Counted from the stretch's first letter, positions 18,648 to 27,795 are shown. The stretch is DNA of 64,000 nucleotides from Rothia gullae (GCF_024294905.1 NZ_JANCOC010000002.1:78267-142266); one strand, 5' to 3'. Translations and numbers: made by a program. Notes: generated by a model from the letters alone, not told the origin.

Positions 18648-19510
18648 GCCAGACCCACCTCCATTCCGGTCCTTAGCGCGTACGCCCACAGGCCGGCGCA
18701 CAGCACCAGGGCCAGTACATCGTAGCGGGTGAATCGAGGAGAAAGCGTGCAGGTGCGGCGGTGCTCGCGGGACCCCACGCCCTTGATAAGTGCCGCGGCA
18801 GAGAGCTCATCCACGCAACGGGTCATCGAAAGCAGGAAAGGGATCACCAGCATCTCCGCTGAACGCAGGGGGTGCAGCGATGCTGACCACGGAGTCGGGG
18901 CCAGGCCGCGCAACACCATGGCGCTACGAATATCGCGCAGCTCCCTGTGTGCCACCGGGAAGAAACGCACCATCACCATGATTGGCACGTACAGTACCGT
19001 GGGCATGCGCATACGGATGAGGACCATCGACACCTCATGCGGGGTGACCGCTCTAAAGAACGAGAGAATTAAAAAGAGCGCGGCGGTGTACTTCGCGAAC
19101 CAGTACCCCACAAACGACAGAATGACGATGACCGGGTGAGGGTAGATATGCGGGAACACGCAGGCCAGCATCAGGCAACCCACGGTGAAGAGCGCCCAGC
19201 GCACAAAGGTATCGCGCGGCAGGGATAGGAGGATAAATATCCCCGCGCTGGCGATTGCCGCAAGCACCACTTCCAGGCGCACCGCCATGACCGCCACGGT
19301 GCTGATGCTAACCGTCAGGAGCACCATGGAGCGGGGATCGAGGAGACCTCGCCGCTCCGGTGACACCTGATTCGGCACCCGGTGCATGCCGGATGCATTG
19401 GCAACACCGAGGGCATCGGAAACATTGGATACGTCGACCCGCTCGGTACGCGCCGATGCGTCTAGCGGTCTCGTGTCCGATAGTCTGCGGTGAACTGTCG
19501 ATTCTGCCAT
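18644..19510 (-). CDS. ECF transporter T component (EcfT)
   Basis: Membrane scaffold that couples the ATPases to the S protein. About 288 residues: a polar ~55-residue N-terminal tail, about five hydrophobic helices, and two long coupling helices carrying the short Arg/Gly motifs that contact the ATPases (AMVLRGLAP and AALIKGVGSR). The first ATG (19526-19528) lies inside the GGAGGGAG ribosome binding site, so the second ATG at 19508-19510 (MAESTVHRR) is preferred. It heads the T-A-S-ABC-ABC operon, whose overlapping or tightly spaced joints mark a single transcription unit. Confidence 0.85.
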   Translation of the reverse strand: MAESTVHRRLSDTRPLDASARTERVDVSNVSDALGVANASGMHRVPNQVSPERRGLLDPRSMVLLTVSISTVAVMAVRLEVVLAAIASAGIFILLSLPRDTFVRWALFTVGCLMLACVFPHIYPHPVIVILSFVGYWFAKYTAALFLILSFFRAVTPHEVSMVLIRMRMPTVLYVPIMVMVRFFPVAHRELRDIRSAMVLRGLAPTPWSASLHPLRSAEMLVIPFLLSMTRCVDELSAAALIKGVGSREHRRTCTLSPRFTRYDVLALVLCAGLWAYALRTGMEVGLA

Positions 19511-19538
19511 AGAATACGCTCCCTCCATTGGGTTGTTC

Positions 19539-19599
19539 TTAGTTTCAGCTTAACCACAATTTAGGGTGTACTTATAGGAGATTCGCAGATGTTTCTTAA
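19539..19599 (-). promoter_or_regulatory. Promoter of the ECF-ABC operon with a weak iron-box-like element
   Basis: Minus strand: TTAAGA (19594-19599), 17-base spacer, TATAAG (19571-19576). Just downstream, 19539-19558 reads TGTGGTTAAGCTGAAACTAA, which resembles the DtxR/IdeR consensus only if one inserted base is allowed. The promoter is plausible; the iron box is tentative. Confidence 0.4.
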
Positions 19600-19710
19600 T
19601 ATTACTTTGAACATCTTTCAAGCCCGAAGTGTCAACAAAAGCCGGCACTGTCAACGTTGCCAACACCGTCAACACTGTCAACCGCTTCACCATATCTCCG
19701 GGCACAGCAA

Positions 19711-19755
19711 CAGCCCCGCTCCCTGGCAACTAGGAAAACCAAGGATGCGGGGCTG
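19711..19755 (-). terminator. Hairpin terminator after cobA
   Basis: CAGCCCCGC / GCGGGGCTG arms with an inner CCTGG/CCAAGG pairing, 27 bases past the cobA stop. Beside it (19629-19683) the word NGTCAAC recurs four times with irregular spacing. Confidence 0.5.
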
Positions 19756-19781
19756 CGCAATACTATCTGGCGCACCGCCTT

Positions 19782-20693
19782 CTAGGAGGTGGAACGCTCA
19801 CGCAGACGCTCGTGAACCTCGCTCACAAAGCGGTTCTGATCATCGCGAGCATAATGCACAACCTCACCAATAACGGTAATAGCCGGCGCCCTAACCGATG
19901 CGCAATCTACCTGAGCGTTCTCAAGGGTCGTGACAGTCACACGCTCCTTCTCAGAGAAACCGTTCTCAATGGTTGCCAGCGGCGTGTCAGCCTCAATCCC
20001 ACGAGAGAGCAGAGACGCCACCGTATCGGGCAGGGTACGAACGCCCATCAGCAGCACCACGGTGCCCTGGGCACGCAGGGTCGCCTCAAGCGCCGACACT
20101 TCGGACTCCGACAGGCCGGAGTGACCAGAAATAACGGTGAAAATCGAGGACACCCTACGCAGAGTCACCGGAATCGCCGCACGCGCAGGAACAGCAATGG
20201 CGCTGGTAATGCCGGGGATAACCTCAGCCTCCAGGCCTGCGGCGATGCACGCATCCAGCTCTTCAGCACCGCGACCGTACACGTACGGGTCGCCGCCCTT
20301 CAAACGCACCACGGTCTTACCCGAAAGCGCGTAATCAATCATGAGCTGCTGAATGCGGGACTGCGGAACAGCGTGCTTACCGGGAACCTTGCCCACATCA
20401 ATGATGAGAGCGTTCGGCGCGTACTCGCCGTACTCCTGCGGGGCGAGGTGATCCAGAAGGACCACGTCCGCCTCACTCAGGGCACGTGCCGCACGCAGGG
20501 TCAGCAGGTCAGCGGCACCGGGGCCGCCACCCACAATGTAGACCTTGCCGGGGTTCTCGGCGCGCTCGCCGGGCAGGGCAATGCCGCGTTCCGTCACACT
20601 ATCGTCCAGGGTGTGCCCGGGCGCCCCGCCCGCGAGAATTTCGTCAATAGTGGCGAACTCGCGGGGCGGGAACGGAGGAATCTTCGGGCACAT
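19782..20693 (-). CDS. cobA: Uroporphyrinogen-III C-methyltransferase (SUMT)
   Basis: Makes precorrin-2 by two SAM-dependent methylations, the branch to siroheme. The catalytic domain starts near residue 50: KVYIVGGGPGAADLLTLRA (SAM site), VVLLDHL, then GKVPGKHAVPQSRI, VVRLKGGDPYVYGRGAEE and PGITSAIAVPA, all hallmark SUMT motifs. A ~48-residue N-terminal extension precedes them. The gene starts 1 base after the nirB stop, so it is co-transcribed and probably coupled with nirB, whose product needs siroheme. No fused oxidase/chelatase (CysG-type) domains are present; SirB nearby could supply the chelatase. Confidence 0.93.
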   Translation of the reverse strand: MCPKIPPFPPREFATIDEILAGGAPGHTLDDSVTERGIALPGERAENPGKVYIVGGGPGAADLLTLRAARALSEADVVLLDHLAPQEYGEYAPNALIIDVGKVPGKHAVPQSRIQQLMIDYALSGKTVVRLKGGDPYVYGRGAEELDACIAAGLEAEVIPGITSAIAVPARAAIPVTLRRVSSIFTVISGHSGLSESEVSALEATLRAQGTVVLLMGVRTLPDTVASLLSRGIEADTPLATIENGFSEKERVTVTTLENAQVDCASVRAPAITVIGEVVHYARDDQNRFVSEVHERLRERSTS

Positions 20694-20694
20694 A

Positions 20695-23364
20695 CTACGC
20701 TACCGGGACCGGGTTGAGGTCACTGGGCTTACCCACGGGAATCTTGGCACCGGTCACCAGAACGGTGTTGGACTCACCAGCTTCTGCCGCAGCAATTTCC
20801 TCGGGGGTTGCGGGGCGAATCTGCTCACGCTCCAGCACGTACAGGTGCGAACCCTCGTCGCTGCCGTTGGGCTCGTTGATGAAGGCACGGAAGCGGCGCA
20901 GGCGGCGCTCGTCGCGCAGGGTTGCTGCCCACTCGTCCTCGTAGGAGTCAACGTGACGCTGCATGTCGCGCTCCAGGTCCTCGCACACGCCCAGGGAGTC
21001 CTCAATGAGGACGGACTGCAGGTGTGCCAGACCGTCACCGTGCTCCTCATCCAGATCCTCGAGCCAGCGAGCGGTACGCTGCAGCTTGTCTGCGGTACGG
21101 ATGTAGTACATCAGGTAGCGGTCAATGTAGCGGACGATGTCCTCACTGGAGGCGTCCTTGACGAAGAGGCGACCGTGAGCGGGGTTTGCACCACCGTTAC
21201 CACCCAGGTACAGGTTCCAGCCGTTGGTGGTTGCAATCAGACCAACGTCCTTGCCCTGTGCCTCGGCACATTCACGGTTACAGCCGGAAACGCCGAACTT
21301 GAACTTGTGCGGGGAGCGCAGACCACGGTAACGGTTCTCCAGCTGGATTGCCATGCCGGTAGAGTCCTGAACACCGAAGCGGCACCAGGTCGAACCCATG
21401 CAGGACTTGACGTTACGCAGGGACTTACCGTATGCCTGACCGGATTCGAAGCCGGCATCCACCAGGCGCTCCCAAATGTAGGGCAGCTGCTCCAGGCGAG
21501 CGCCGAACATACCGATACGCTGAGCACCGGTGATCTTCACGTACAGACCGAACTCTTCAGCGACCTCTGCGATGACGCCCAGCTTCTTAGCGGGAATCTC
21601 ACCTGCGGGAATACGCGGAACGACGGAGTAGGTACCGTTCTTCTGCATGTTTGCCAGCGCACGGTCGTTGGTCTCCTGAATACCACCGCGGCCTGCGTCC
21701 AGGACGTAGGAGTTGCGGAAGGAGGAGAGAATCGACGCAACGGTCGGCTTACAGATAGCACAGCCATCGCCACCGCGGCCGAAGCGTGCCAGCACAGTGT
21801 CGAAGTCGTCCAAGTTGGTCAGGCGCACAGCCTCAGCCAGCTCTGCACGTGAGAAGTCGAAGTGCTCACACAGTGCCTTGGAGACGGTCAGACCCATCTT
21901 CTTCATCTGCTGTTCCAGAGTCTTCTGCAGCATCGGAACACAGGAACCACACTGGGTGCCTGCGGTGGTGCAGGACTTCAGGGATGCAACATCGTGGTTG
22001 CCGGCAACGATAGCCTCGCGGACAGCACCGAAGCTGATGTTGTTGCAGGAACACAGGATTGCGTCGTCGGGCAGTTCGGTGTCGGGGATGCCGTCGCCGC
22101 CGCCAGCTGCGGTCAGGTAAACGTTCGGCTCAGCGGGCAGTTCGCGGCCAAGCAGGGGCTTGAGGGAGTCGAAGGGAGCGGTGTCACCGACGAACACGCC
22201 ACCGAGCAGGGTCTTTGCATCGCCGCTGGTCACAATCTTCTGGTACATACCGCGTGCGGGGTCTGCGAACAGAACCTCGAGGCAACCTTCGGTGGTGCCG
22301 CGGCGGTCACCGAAGCCAGCCACCTGAACGCCGGAGAACTTCAGTTTGGTTGCGATGTCGAACTCTTCAACCTGAGCTTCTTCGTTGTCGTTGAGCAGGT
22401 TAGCTGCCACAGCGTCAGCCATAGCGTTAGCCGGCGCGACCAGACCCCAGGTGCGGCCCAGTACGCAGGCGACCTCACCGATAGCCCAAATGTGCTCGTC
22501 GGAGGTGTGGCATGCGTCGTTGACGAGAATACCTCCGCGCTCGCCCAGTGCCAGGTCAGCGTCGCGTGCCAGCTCGTCGTTAGCGCGAATACCGGCGCCA
22601 AAGACCACCATGTCGGCGGGCAGGGTGCGGATCTCAGCGTCCTCAGAGGGAGAATCTGCGATGGAGACGGAGATGACGTTGCCGTCAGCGTCCTTGTTGA
22701 TACCGGAGATGTACACGCCGGTCTCAATCTCAATGCCGGTTGCCTTAATCTGGGCGTTCACGGCGTAACCGCCGCCCTGGTCAACCTCAACGGAAAGCAA
22801 CCAGGGAGCTACGTCCAGGATGGTGGGCTCTGCACCCAGGTCTTTCAGACCCTCAGCTGCTTCGAGGCCGAGCAGACCGCCACCGACGACGATACTGCGG
22901 GGCGCGCGACCGAGGGTGGACTGCAGGCGCTTGACCTCGGAGACCATGTTCTTCACGTCATCGATGGTGCGGAAGACGTGTGCGGCGTCCGAGTTAAGAA
23001 TGGGGATGCGAACCGCGCGGGAACCGGTTGCGAAGACCAGCACGTCGTAGGGGTACTCGTTGCCCTCGGTGTCGATGACGACGCGGCGGGTGCGGTCAAC
23101 CTTCTCTGCGTGGCAGTTGTTGACCAGGTTGATGTTCTCTGCATTCCACAGTTCGGGGTCACCGAGGGTCAGGTCTTTCTCGGTGTCCTTGAAAATCTGC
23201 TCGATAGCAACGCGGTCGTAGGGGATGTAGGGCTCATCGTTGAGGACGGTGACGGTGTCCGTCGCGCGACCTGCAGCTTCAGCGCCTTCGTGGTATGCGC
23301 GTACGAATCGCCACGCTGCGGGGCCTGCGCCGACAACGAGAATGTTGCGGGGAGTGTGCGACAT
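20695..23364 (-). CDS. nirB: Assimilatory nitrite reductase, large subunit
   Basis: NAD(P)H-dependent siroheme nitrite reductase reducing nitrite to ammonium. 889 residues in the order: FAD/NAD(P) domain with VVGAGPAAWRF at the N-terminus and a second GGGLLGLEAAEGL dinucleotide site; BFD-like [2Fe-2S] domain with CSCNN and CTTAGTQCGSC (about residues 437-475); ferredoxin-like halves; and the siroheme/[4Fe-4S] site KSCMGSTWC (about 653) and GVSGCNREC (about 691). Start ATG at 23362-23364 with AGGAAGG upstream. The small-subunit gene is not downstream as in most nirBD operons but divergent, across a 544-base spacer; cobA takes the downstream position instead. Confidence 0.95.
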   Translation of the reverse strand: MSHTPRNILVVGAGPAAWRFVRAYHEGAEAAGRATDTVTVLNDEPYIPYDRVAIEQIFKDTEKDLTLGDPELWNAENINLVNNCHAEKVDRTRRVVIDTEGNEYPYDVLVFATGSRAVRIPILNSDAAHVFRTIDDVKNMVSEVKRLQSTLGRAPRSIVVGGGLLGLEAAEGLKDLGAEPTILDVAPWLLSVEVDQGGGYAVNAQIKATGIEIETGVYISGINKDADGNVISVSIADSPSEDAEIRTLPADMVVFGAGIRANDELARDADLALGERGGILVNDACHTSDEHIWAIGEVACVLGRTWGLVAPANAMADAVAANLLNDNEEAQVEEFDIATKLKFSGVQVAGFGDRRGTTEGCLEVLFADPARGMYQKIVTSGDAKTLLGGVFVGDTAPFDSLKPLLGRELPAEPNVYLTAAGGGDGIPDTELPDDAILCSCNNISFGAVREAIVAGNHDVASLKSCTTAGTQCGSCVPMLQKTLEQQMKKMGLTVSKALCEHFDFSRAELAEAVRLTNLDDFDTVLARFGRGGDGCAICKPTVASILSSFRNSYVLDAGRGGIQETNDRALANMQKNGTYSVVPRIPAGEIPAKKLGVIAEVAEEFGLYVKITGAQRIGMFGARLEQLPYIWERLVDAGFESGQAYGKSLRNVKSCMGSTWCRFGVQDSTGMAIQLENRYRGLRSPHKFKFGVSGCNRECAEAQGKDVGLIATTNGWNLYLGGNGGANPAHGRLFVKDASSEDIVRYIDRYLMYYIRTADKLQRTARWLEDLDEEHGDGLAHLQSVLIEDSLGVCEDLERDMQRHVDSYEDEWAATLRDERRLRRFRAFINEPNGSDEGSHLYVLEREQIRPATPEEIAAAEAGESNTVLVTGAKIPVGKPSDLNPVPVA

Positions 23365-23908
23365 GGATTTTCCTTCCTAGTTGTAATGCAGGTAGTTCAT
23401 GGCACGTTCCTACTCTCGATGCGCGGTGGTGGCGTGCCTTCGGTGGGAACTCCTAGTTTCCCGGTTTTGGGCTCGTACCGGTGCGTACCGGATAGTTGAG
23501 GCGCCCGCTTCTTTAGAATGCATATGAGAATTATGAAACACTTTTATGTGGGATTGTGTTGTTTTCTCCAGGCAGTCAAAAGGCGTTTTTAACTACGACT
23601 TTTATCGTACACGTTCTCAGGTACCTCAGGCGTCGAAAATTGGTATTTTTTGGGAAAAATTTTCTAAAAAATCCGCGGAATACCGGGCTAGAATAGGGCA
23701 CTCTTACCTTAACGGCGCTTAATTTAGGTAAGGCTAATCTACAAAAATCGGGCTTAAGTTTTAGGGTGAAAATAACCTTTAGAGCCGTCCGCGCGCCCCA
23801 TTTCCAAATGTGGGTTTCATAAGGTAAACTCCAAACAAAGAACACACGAACCGCTATTGTATCCTGCACCCCGCGCGGCGCAGACCACCACTTCGAAAGG
23901 AAACCCCC
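23365..23908. promoter_or_regulatory. Divergent nirB-nirD intergenic region with a DtxR/IdeR box
   Basis: 544 bases without a gene, AT-rich in the middle (23570-23760). The sequence TTAGGTAAGGCTAATCTAC at 23724-23742 agrees with the DtxR/IdeR consensus TWAGGTWAGSCTWACCTWA at 17 of 19 positions by my count. It is 167 bases before nirD and 360 before nirB. A possible -10 (TAGAAT, 23689-23694) is on the nirD side. Which of the two genes it controls cannot be read from sequence. Confidence 0.65.
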
Positions 23909-24235
23909 ATGGCTGAAAACTGGGTACGCATCTGCGCCGAATCTGACCTCGAAGAAAACTGGGGTGAAGTCGCCCTGATCGACGGCTACCAGTACGCCAT
24001 CTACAAGACCAAGCACGGCATCTTCGCCGGCGACCACCTCGACCCGCACAGCCAGGCACTGGTCCTCGCACGCGGCATCATCGGCGAGAAGAACGGCAAC
24101 CCCACCATCACCTCCCCCCTCTACAAGGAGGTCTACGACCTGACCACCGGCGAGTGCCTCTCCGACCCCTCCTACTCCATCAAGGTCTACCCCGTAGAGG
24201 TCCGCGACGGCGACGTCTACCTCAAGACCGCCTAA
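23909..24235 (+). CDS. nirD: Nitrite reductase small subunit (Rieske-like)
   Basis: 108 residues with the Rieske-fold of NirD: MAENWVRICAESDLEENWGEVALIDG at the start and GECLSDPSYSIKVYPVEVRDGDVYL at the end. Like other NirD proteins it lacks the CxH...CxxH iron-sulfur ligands of true Rieske proteins. ATG at 23909 follows AAAGGAAACCCCC. It is a stand-alone gene transcribed away from nirB, ending at a strong terminator before the convergent sirB. Confidence 0.9.
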   Translation: MAENWVRICAESDLEENWGEVALIDGYQYAIYKTKHGIFAGDHLDPHSQALVLARGIIGEKNGNPTITSPLYKEVYDLTTGECLSDPSYSIKVYPVEVRDGDVYLKTA

Positions 24236-24273
24236 GCACTCAGCCGCCTACGGCTCTCAAAAACAGCAACACA

Positions 24274-24307
24274 AAAAACCTCGGGAACATAACGTCCCGA
24301 GGTTTTT
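24274..24307. terminator. Bidirectional terminator between nirD and sirB
   Basis: AAAAACCTCGGGA / TCCCGAGGTTTTT, a perfect 13-bp stem with flanking A and T tracts, giving an intrinsic terminator in both directions. Confidence 0.85.
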
Positions 24308-24376
24308 GTACAGATTTTTAGAAGCCGCCTCATCAGGTGAGTGAACAGCGAGCGCACTAGCCTGATTTTAAGTCAT

Positions 24377-25117
24377 CTAGGCAGCGTCCAGCTGCGCAAT
24401 AGCCGCATCCATGCGGTCAATAAAGCACTCCGCCACCACGGCAGCAGAAGCACCACCCTGCGCGTTCACCAGCGGCGCGGCAACCTTCACCGGCACACCG
24501 GTCGACTCAGCATCACGGCGCATCTTACCGGAGAAGAACCCCTCCGCCAGCAGGTAGGTTGCAGCAAACTTAGGCTGATGCTCAGCAACGACCTCGTGAA
24601 ACTTCGGATCAATCGCGGCAACGAAGCCGTGATGCACCGGGGTGTTCAGTTCCTCAGCCAGTAGCTCAGCGGCACGGCTCATGTCCGCACGACCATCAGC
24701 ACGAGAAGAGCCCGCGGCTCCCTGCACAACAGGGCCGTCGCCGGGAGTCCAACCAGCCTCTTCCAGGCGGGCGCGGGTCAGTGCGGCAAGGCGCGCATCC
24801 GGGCCCAGAGACTCGCCAATACTAATACGCTCAATACCGCTATTGCGTGCGGCACGACGCAAATCCACCTGAGTGTGAAAACCGGTCGACAGCAGAATCG
24901 GCACGATCACGCAGGGCTCATCATTGGGCAGAGAGGCTGCGGCATCATCAACGCTGGGAGATTCCACATCCACATATGCGGCGTGGACACGGTACTCTAC
25001 ACCGTCGTTACGCTGGGCAAGCAGGAACTTGATCTGCTCACGAATCAGCGTAATAGCCTCGCGACCGGCGACCGAGTCGGTGCCGTGCGAGGTCGCGATC
25101 ACATTCAGAATAGTCAT
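24377..25117 (-). CDS. sirB: Sirohydrochlorin chelatase (SirB/CbiX family)
   Basis: Inserts ferrous iron into sirohydrochlorin to finish siroheme. 246 residues from the ATG at 25115-25117 (MTILNVIATSHGTDS). The two metal-site histidines of this family are visible in ATSHGTD near the N-terminus and in PILLSTGFHTQVDLRRA; the second half repeats the fold (AIDPKFHEVV, TYLLAEGFFSGKMRRDA). The length matches the two-domain CbiX/SirB form. With cobA it would complete siroheme synthesis apart from the dehydrogenase step, for which no separate gene is seen in the window. A GTG start at 25141 is possible but has no ribosome binding site. Confidence 0.85.
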   Translation of the reverse strand: MTILNVIATSHGTDSVAGREAITLIREQIKFLLAQRNDGVEYRVHAAYVDVESPSVDDAAASLPNDEPCVIVPILLSTGFHTQVDLRRAARNSGIERISIGESLGPDARLAALTRARLEEAGWTPGDGPVVQGAAGSSRADGRADMSRAAELLAEELNTPVHHGFVAAIDPKFHEVVAEHQPKFAATYLLAEGFFSGKMRRDAESTGVPVKVAAPLVNAQGGASAAVVAECFIDRMDAAIAQLDAA

Positions 25118-25136
25118 ATTTCCATTGTATGAAAGG

Positions 25137-25184
25137 AACACCCCGCTTCCACACTCATGAACACGAGTGACGAAGCGGGGTGTT
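25137..25184 (-). terminator. Hairpin terminator after the HtaA surface protein gene
   Basis: AACACCCCGCTTC / GAAGCGGGGTGTT, 13-bp stem with a 22-base loop, between the surface protein stop and the sirB start. Confidence 0.7.
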
Positions 25185-25200
25185 GCACAAAGGCTAAATC

Positions 25201-27795
25201 TTAGCTCTTGCGACGGCGTGCCACAACCAGTGCGGTGCCTGCAACCAGGGTGATAGTACCAGCCGCTACGGCGAAGATAGCGCCAGATGCGCCGGTCTGC
25301 GCCAGTTTCGAGGAGGAGCTACCGGAGGTCGAGGAACCACCATTGGAGGAACCGCCGTTGGAGCCGCTCCCACCCAAGTTGTCGGAGGCGCCGGAACCAG
25401 CATCAGAATCACCGTTGGAGCCGCCCTTGTGACCGGCTGCGTTCTGGTCAGCGGTGCTGCTCTCAGAAGCGGAAGCGCTTGCGGATGCAGACTCGCTCGC
25501 GGACGCGGATGCGCTCGCGGATGCAGACTCGCTAGCCGATGCGGTCGCCGATGCGCTGCTGGAGCTGCTTGCGGAGCTCGATGCGCTCACAGAAGCACTC
25601 GAAGAAGCAGACGCGCTAGCGGATGCGGACTTGCTCACCGAGGGGGTCACTGCGGGAACGCTCGGAACTGCAGTCGGGGATACGCTCACCGATGCGCTCG
25701 GGGTTGCAGAAGCACTCGGGGCTACAGAAGGAGCCACGGATGCGGTCGGCAGAGACGGCGAGGTGGGTTCTGCAGTCTTGGTGGGCTCAGCGCTCGGCTC
25801 AGCAGACTTAGTGGGCTCAGCGGTGGGAGCAACAGTCGGCTCAGCGGTCGGCTCAGCGGTCGGCTCAGCGGTCGGAGCAACAGTCGGCTCTGCAGTCACG
25901 GTAGGCTCAGCAGAAGGCGCGACAGTCGGCTCAGCGGTGGGAGCAACAGTCGGCTCAGCAGACTTGGTGGGCTCGGGTGCCGGGGTCGGTGCCGAGTTCG
26001 CTGCCAGGCGGTTCAGCCACAGCTGATCGTCGTAGGTGGTCGGGTTCTCGAAGCTGGTCGGGTAGATAATATCGCCGTTGGGCAGTTCGAGAGCGTTGTA
26101 GCCGCCGCTCTTGTCGGTCTTGCGCATCGAGGAGAGCACCACCTCGTTCACCTTGTTCAGGGTGTCATCCATGAACACCAGGCGGGAGCCGGAGGCGTCC
26201 ACCACAACCACGTTACCCGCGCGGGTCAGGAACATGGTGGCAACCTCGGTCTTCTCGAAGCCCTCAAGAGTTGCGGACTCGCGGACCACGCTGAAAGTGC
26301 CGTTCTCGTACTTGAGGATCTGCACCTTACCGCCGTACCAGTTGTTCCAACGGTAAATGTAGCCCTTGGGGCTGACCAGGGTCGAGGGCAGGGCGGTGTC
26401 GTAGCCTGCGGGCGAGGAGTTCGGCACCAGGGACACGCCGTTGCTGCTCATGTGCAGCAGGTGGCCCTTCTGAACAACCTTTTCGCCGGATGCATCGTAG
26501 ATGGAAGTCGACGGTGCGTAAACGAAGCTGCCGTCGGGCAGCGGTGCGAGGGTCACGGTGTTATTGGAGAACGAGTCGCCGTAGTACTCGTCGAGCGAGT
26601 ATGCGTTCACAACCTGCGGGTCGATAGAGTCGGGCTTCGGCAGAGCCTGCGAGGTTGCCTTGCCGGATGCGTCGATGATGGTCAGCTTGCCGCCACCATG
26701 GCCGTCAATGCTGACGATGCCCCAGGTGTTGTTGGCGGGGTTGTAGCCGATTGCCTTGACGGTGTTGGCACCGAGATCAACGTCGGAGTAGACGCCGGAG
26801 GAGACGAGCTTACCCTCAGCGGTCACGGTGTACAGCTCAGGCTTGTTGCTTTCACTGCCGATGACGAGCATGCGGTTGCCGTCAGCGTCCACAGCGAAAA
26901 CGCCCTTATTTGCCTTCAGGACGCCGGTGTCGGTCATCTTCAGGTTGGAGCTGTTCAGCACGGTGTAGGTGGTGTCGCCGCTGAAGCTCGGGGGTGCCAC
27001 GTGCACGATGTGGTTCTGACCCAGACGTGCGGTGTTCTGGGGCTGGTTCACGCCCGCGCCGATGTTGTAGGACTCAGCGACGCTGTAGGCGCTCTTGGGG
27101 GTGTTAGCTGCGCTACCGTTGTAGGAGATGCTCAGCGGGTCGAGGCTGGCGCCTTCGTTGTAGAAGTCGGAGAAGGCGTGGTTACCGTCGGCGGTTAGGT
27201 TCGCGGAGATGCCGCTGATGCTGACCACGCCGCCCTTCTCGCTCTGCTTGGCGGTGCCGGTGCTCAGGGTCGCCATCTTGACTTCCGCGGGGCCCTCGAA
27301 CTTGCCGGAGGCGTAGTTCTTGGTGCGCACGGTCATGTAGAGGGAGCCGGTGCCGTCAGCGAGGTTCAGTTCCACACGGGGGTTGGAGAAGGTGAGGTTC
27401 AGGGCACAGCCGGTTTCGGGGTCCTGACCTTCAGCGCAGTGGCCGGTGAACCAGAGGCGGCCGGCAGCCTGCAGAGTGACCTGCTTGCCGTCTTCAGAGA
27501 TGGTGGTGGAGGTCGGGGTGAAGGTGAACTGCTTTGCGGTTGCGTCCCAGGCTGCGCCGTCGGTCATTTCGCGGGGCATACCGTTGTAGGACAGGAAGGA
27601 GGCGCGCACGCCCCATCCGAAGGATGCGCCGGCAGTTGCCTGGTCGCCTGCTGCGACGTTCTGTGCGGCAACGTTCTGGGCAGCGATATTAATGTTCTCG
27701 GCGAGAACGGGTGCCAGGGGCAGAGTGACGGCGCCAGCGACGGCGAGGGCGCAGGCTCCCTTGGAGAAGCGGGTGCCAGATGTGAAAATCTTCAT
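25201..27795 (-). CDS. Wall-anchored surface protein with HtaA haem-binding domain
   Basis: 864 residues. A signal peptide (MKIFTSGTRFSKG then a hydrophobic core ending PVLAENI) precedes an HtaA domain at about 55-225: FGWGVRASFLSYNGMP, AGRLWFTGHCAEG, LNLTFSNPRVEL, FSDFYNEGA. HtaA domains of corynebacteria bind haem through conserved Tyr and His residues, and candidates are present in SFLSY and FTGH. Residues ~225-600 form a repetitive beta-rich region, possibly a propeller, without a family I can name. Then comes a stalk of AEPTVAPT-type repeats and a Ser/Ala run, and a sortase signal LAQTG near residue 831 followed by a hydrophobic helix and RRRKS. Likely an iron-regulated haem receptor at the cell wall. 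Confidence 0.85.
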   Translation of the reverse strand: MKIFTSGTRFSKGACALAVAGAVTLPLAPVLAENINIAAQNVAAQNVAAGDQATAGASFGWGVRASFLSYNGMPREMTDGAAWDATAKQFTFTPTSTTISEDGKQVTLQAAGRLWFTGHCAEGQDPETGCALNLTFSNPRVELNLADGTGSLYMTVRTKNYASGKFEGPAEVKMATLSTGTAKQSEKGGVVSISGISANLTADGNHAFSDFYNEGASLDPLSISYNGSAANTPKSAYSVAESYNIGAGVNQPQNTARLGQNHIVHVAPPSFSGDTTYTVLNSSNLKMTDTGVLKANKGVFAVDADGNRMLVIGSESNKPELYTVTAEGKLVSSGVYSDVDLGANTVKAIGYNPANNTWGIVSIDGHGGGKLTIIDASGKATSQALPKPDSIDPQVVNAYSLDEYYGDSFSNNTVTLAPLPDGSFVYAPSTSIYDASGEKVVQKGHLLHMSSNGVSLVPNSSPAGYDTALPSTLVSPKGYIYRWNNWYGGKVQILKYENGTFSVVRESATLEGFEKTEVATMFLTRAGNVVVVDASGSRLVFMDDTLNKVNEVVLSSMRKTDKSGGYNALELPNGDIIYPTSFENPTTYDDQLWLNRLAANSAPTPAPEPTKSAEPTVAPTAEPTVAPSAEPTVTAEPTVAPTAEPTAEPTAEPTVAPTAEPTKSAEPSAEPTKTAEPTSPSLPTASVAPSVAPSASATPSASVSVSPTAVPSVPAVTPSVSKSASASASASSSASVSASSSASSSSSASATASASESASASASASASESASASASASESSTADQNAAGHKGGSNGDSDAGSGASDNLGGSGSNGGSSNGGSSTSGSSSSKLAQTGASGAIFAVAAGTITLVAGTALVVARRRKS

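Noticed and set aside
19510..19781. Cobalamin riboswitch for the ECF operon or cobA
   Set aside because: No B12-box (GCCACTG-like) or supporting structure seen, so a cobalt/B12 role for the ECF system has no regulatory support here.
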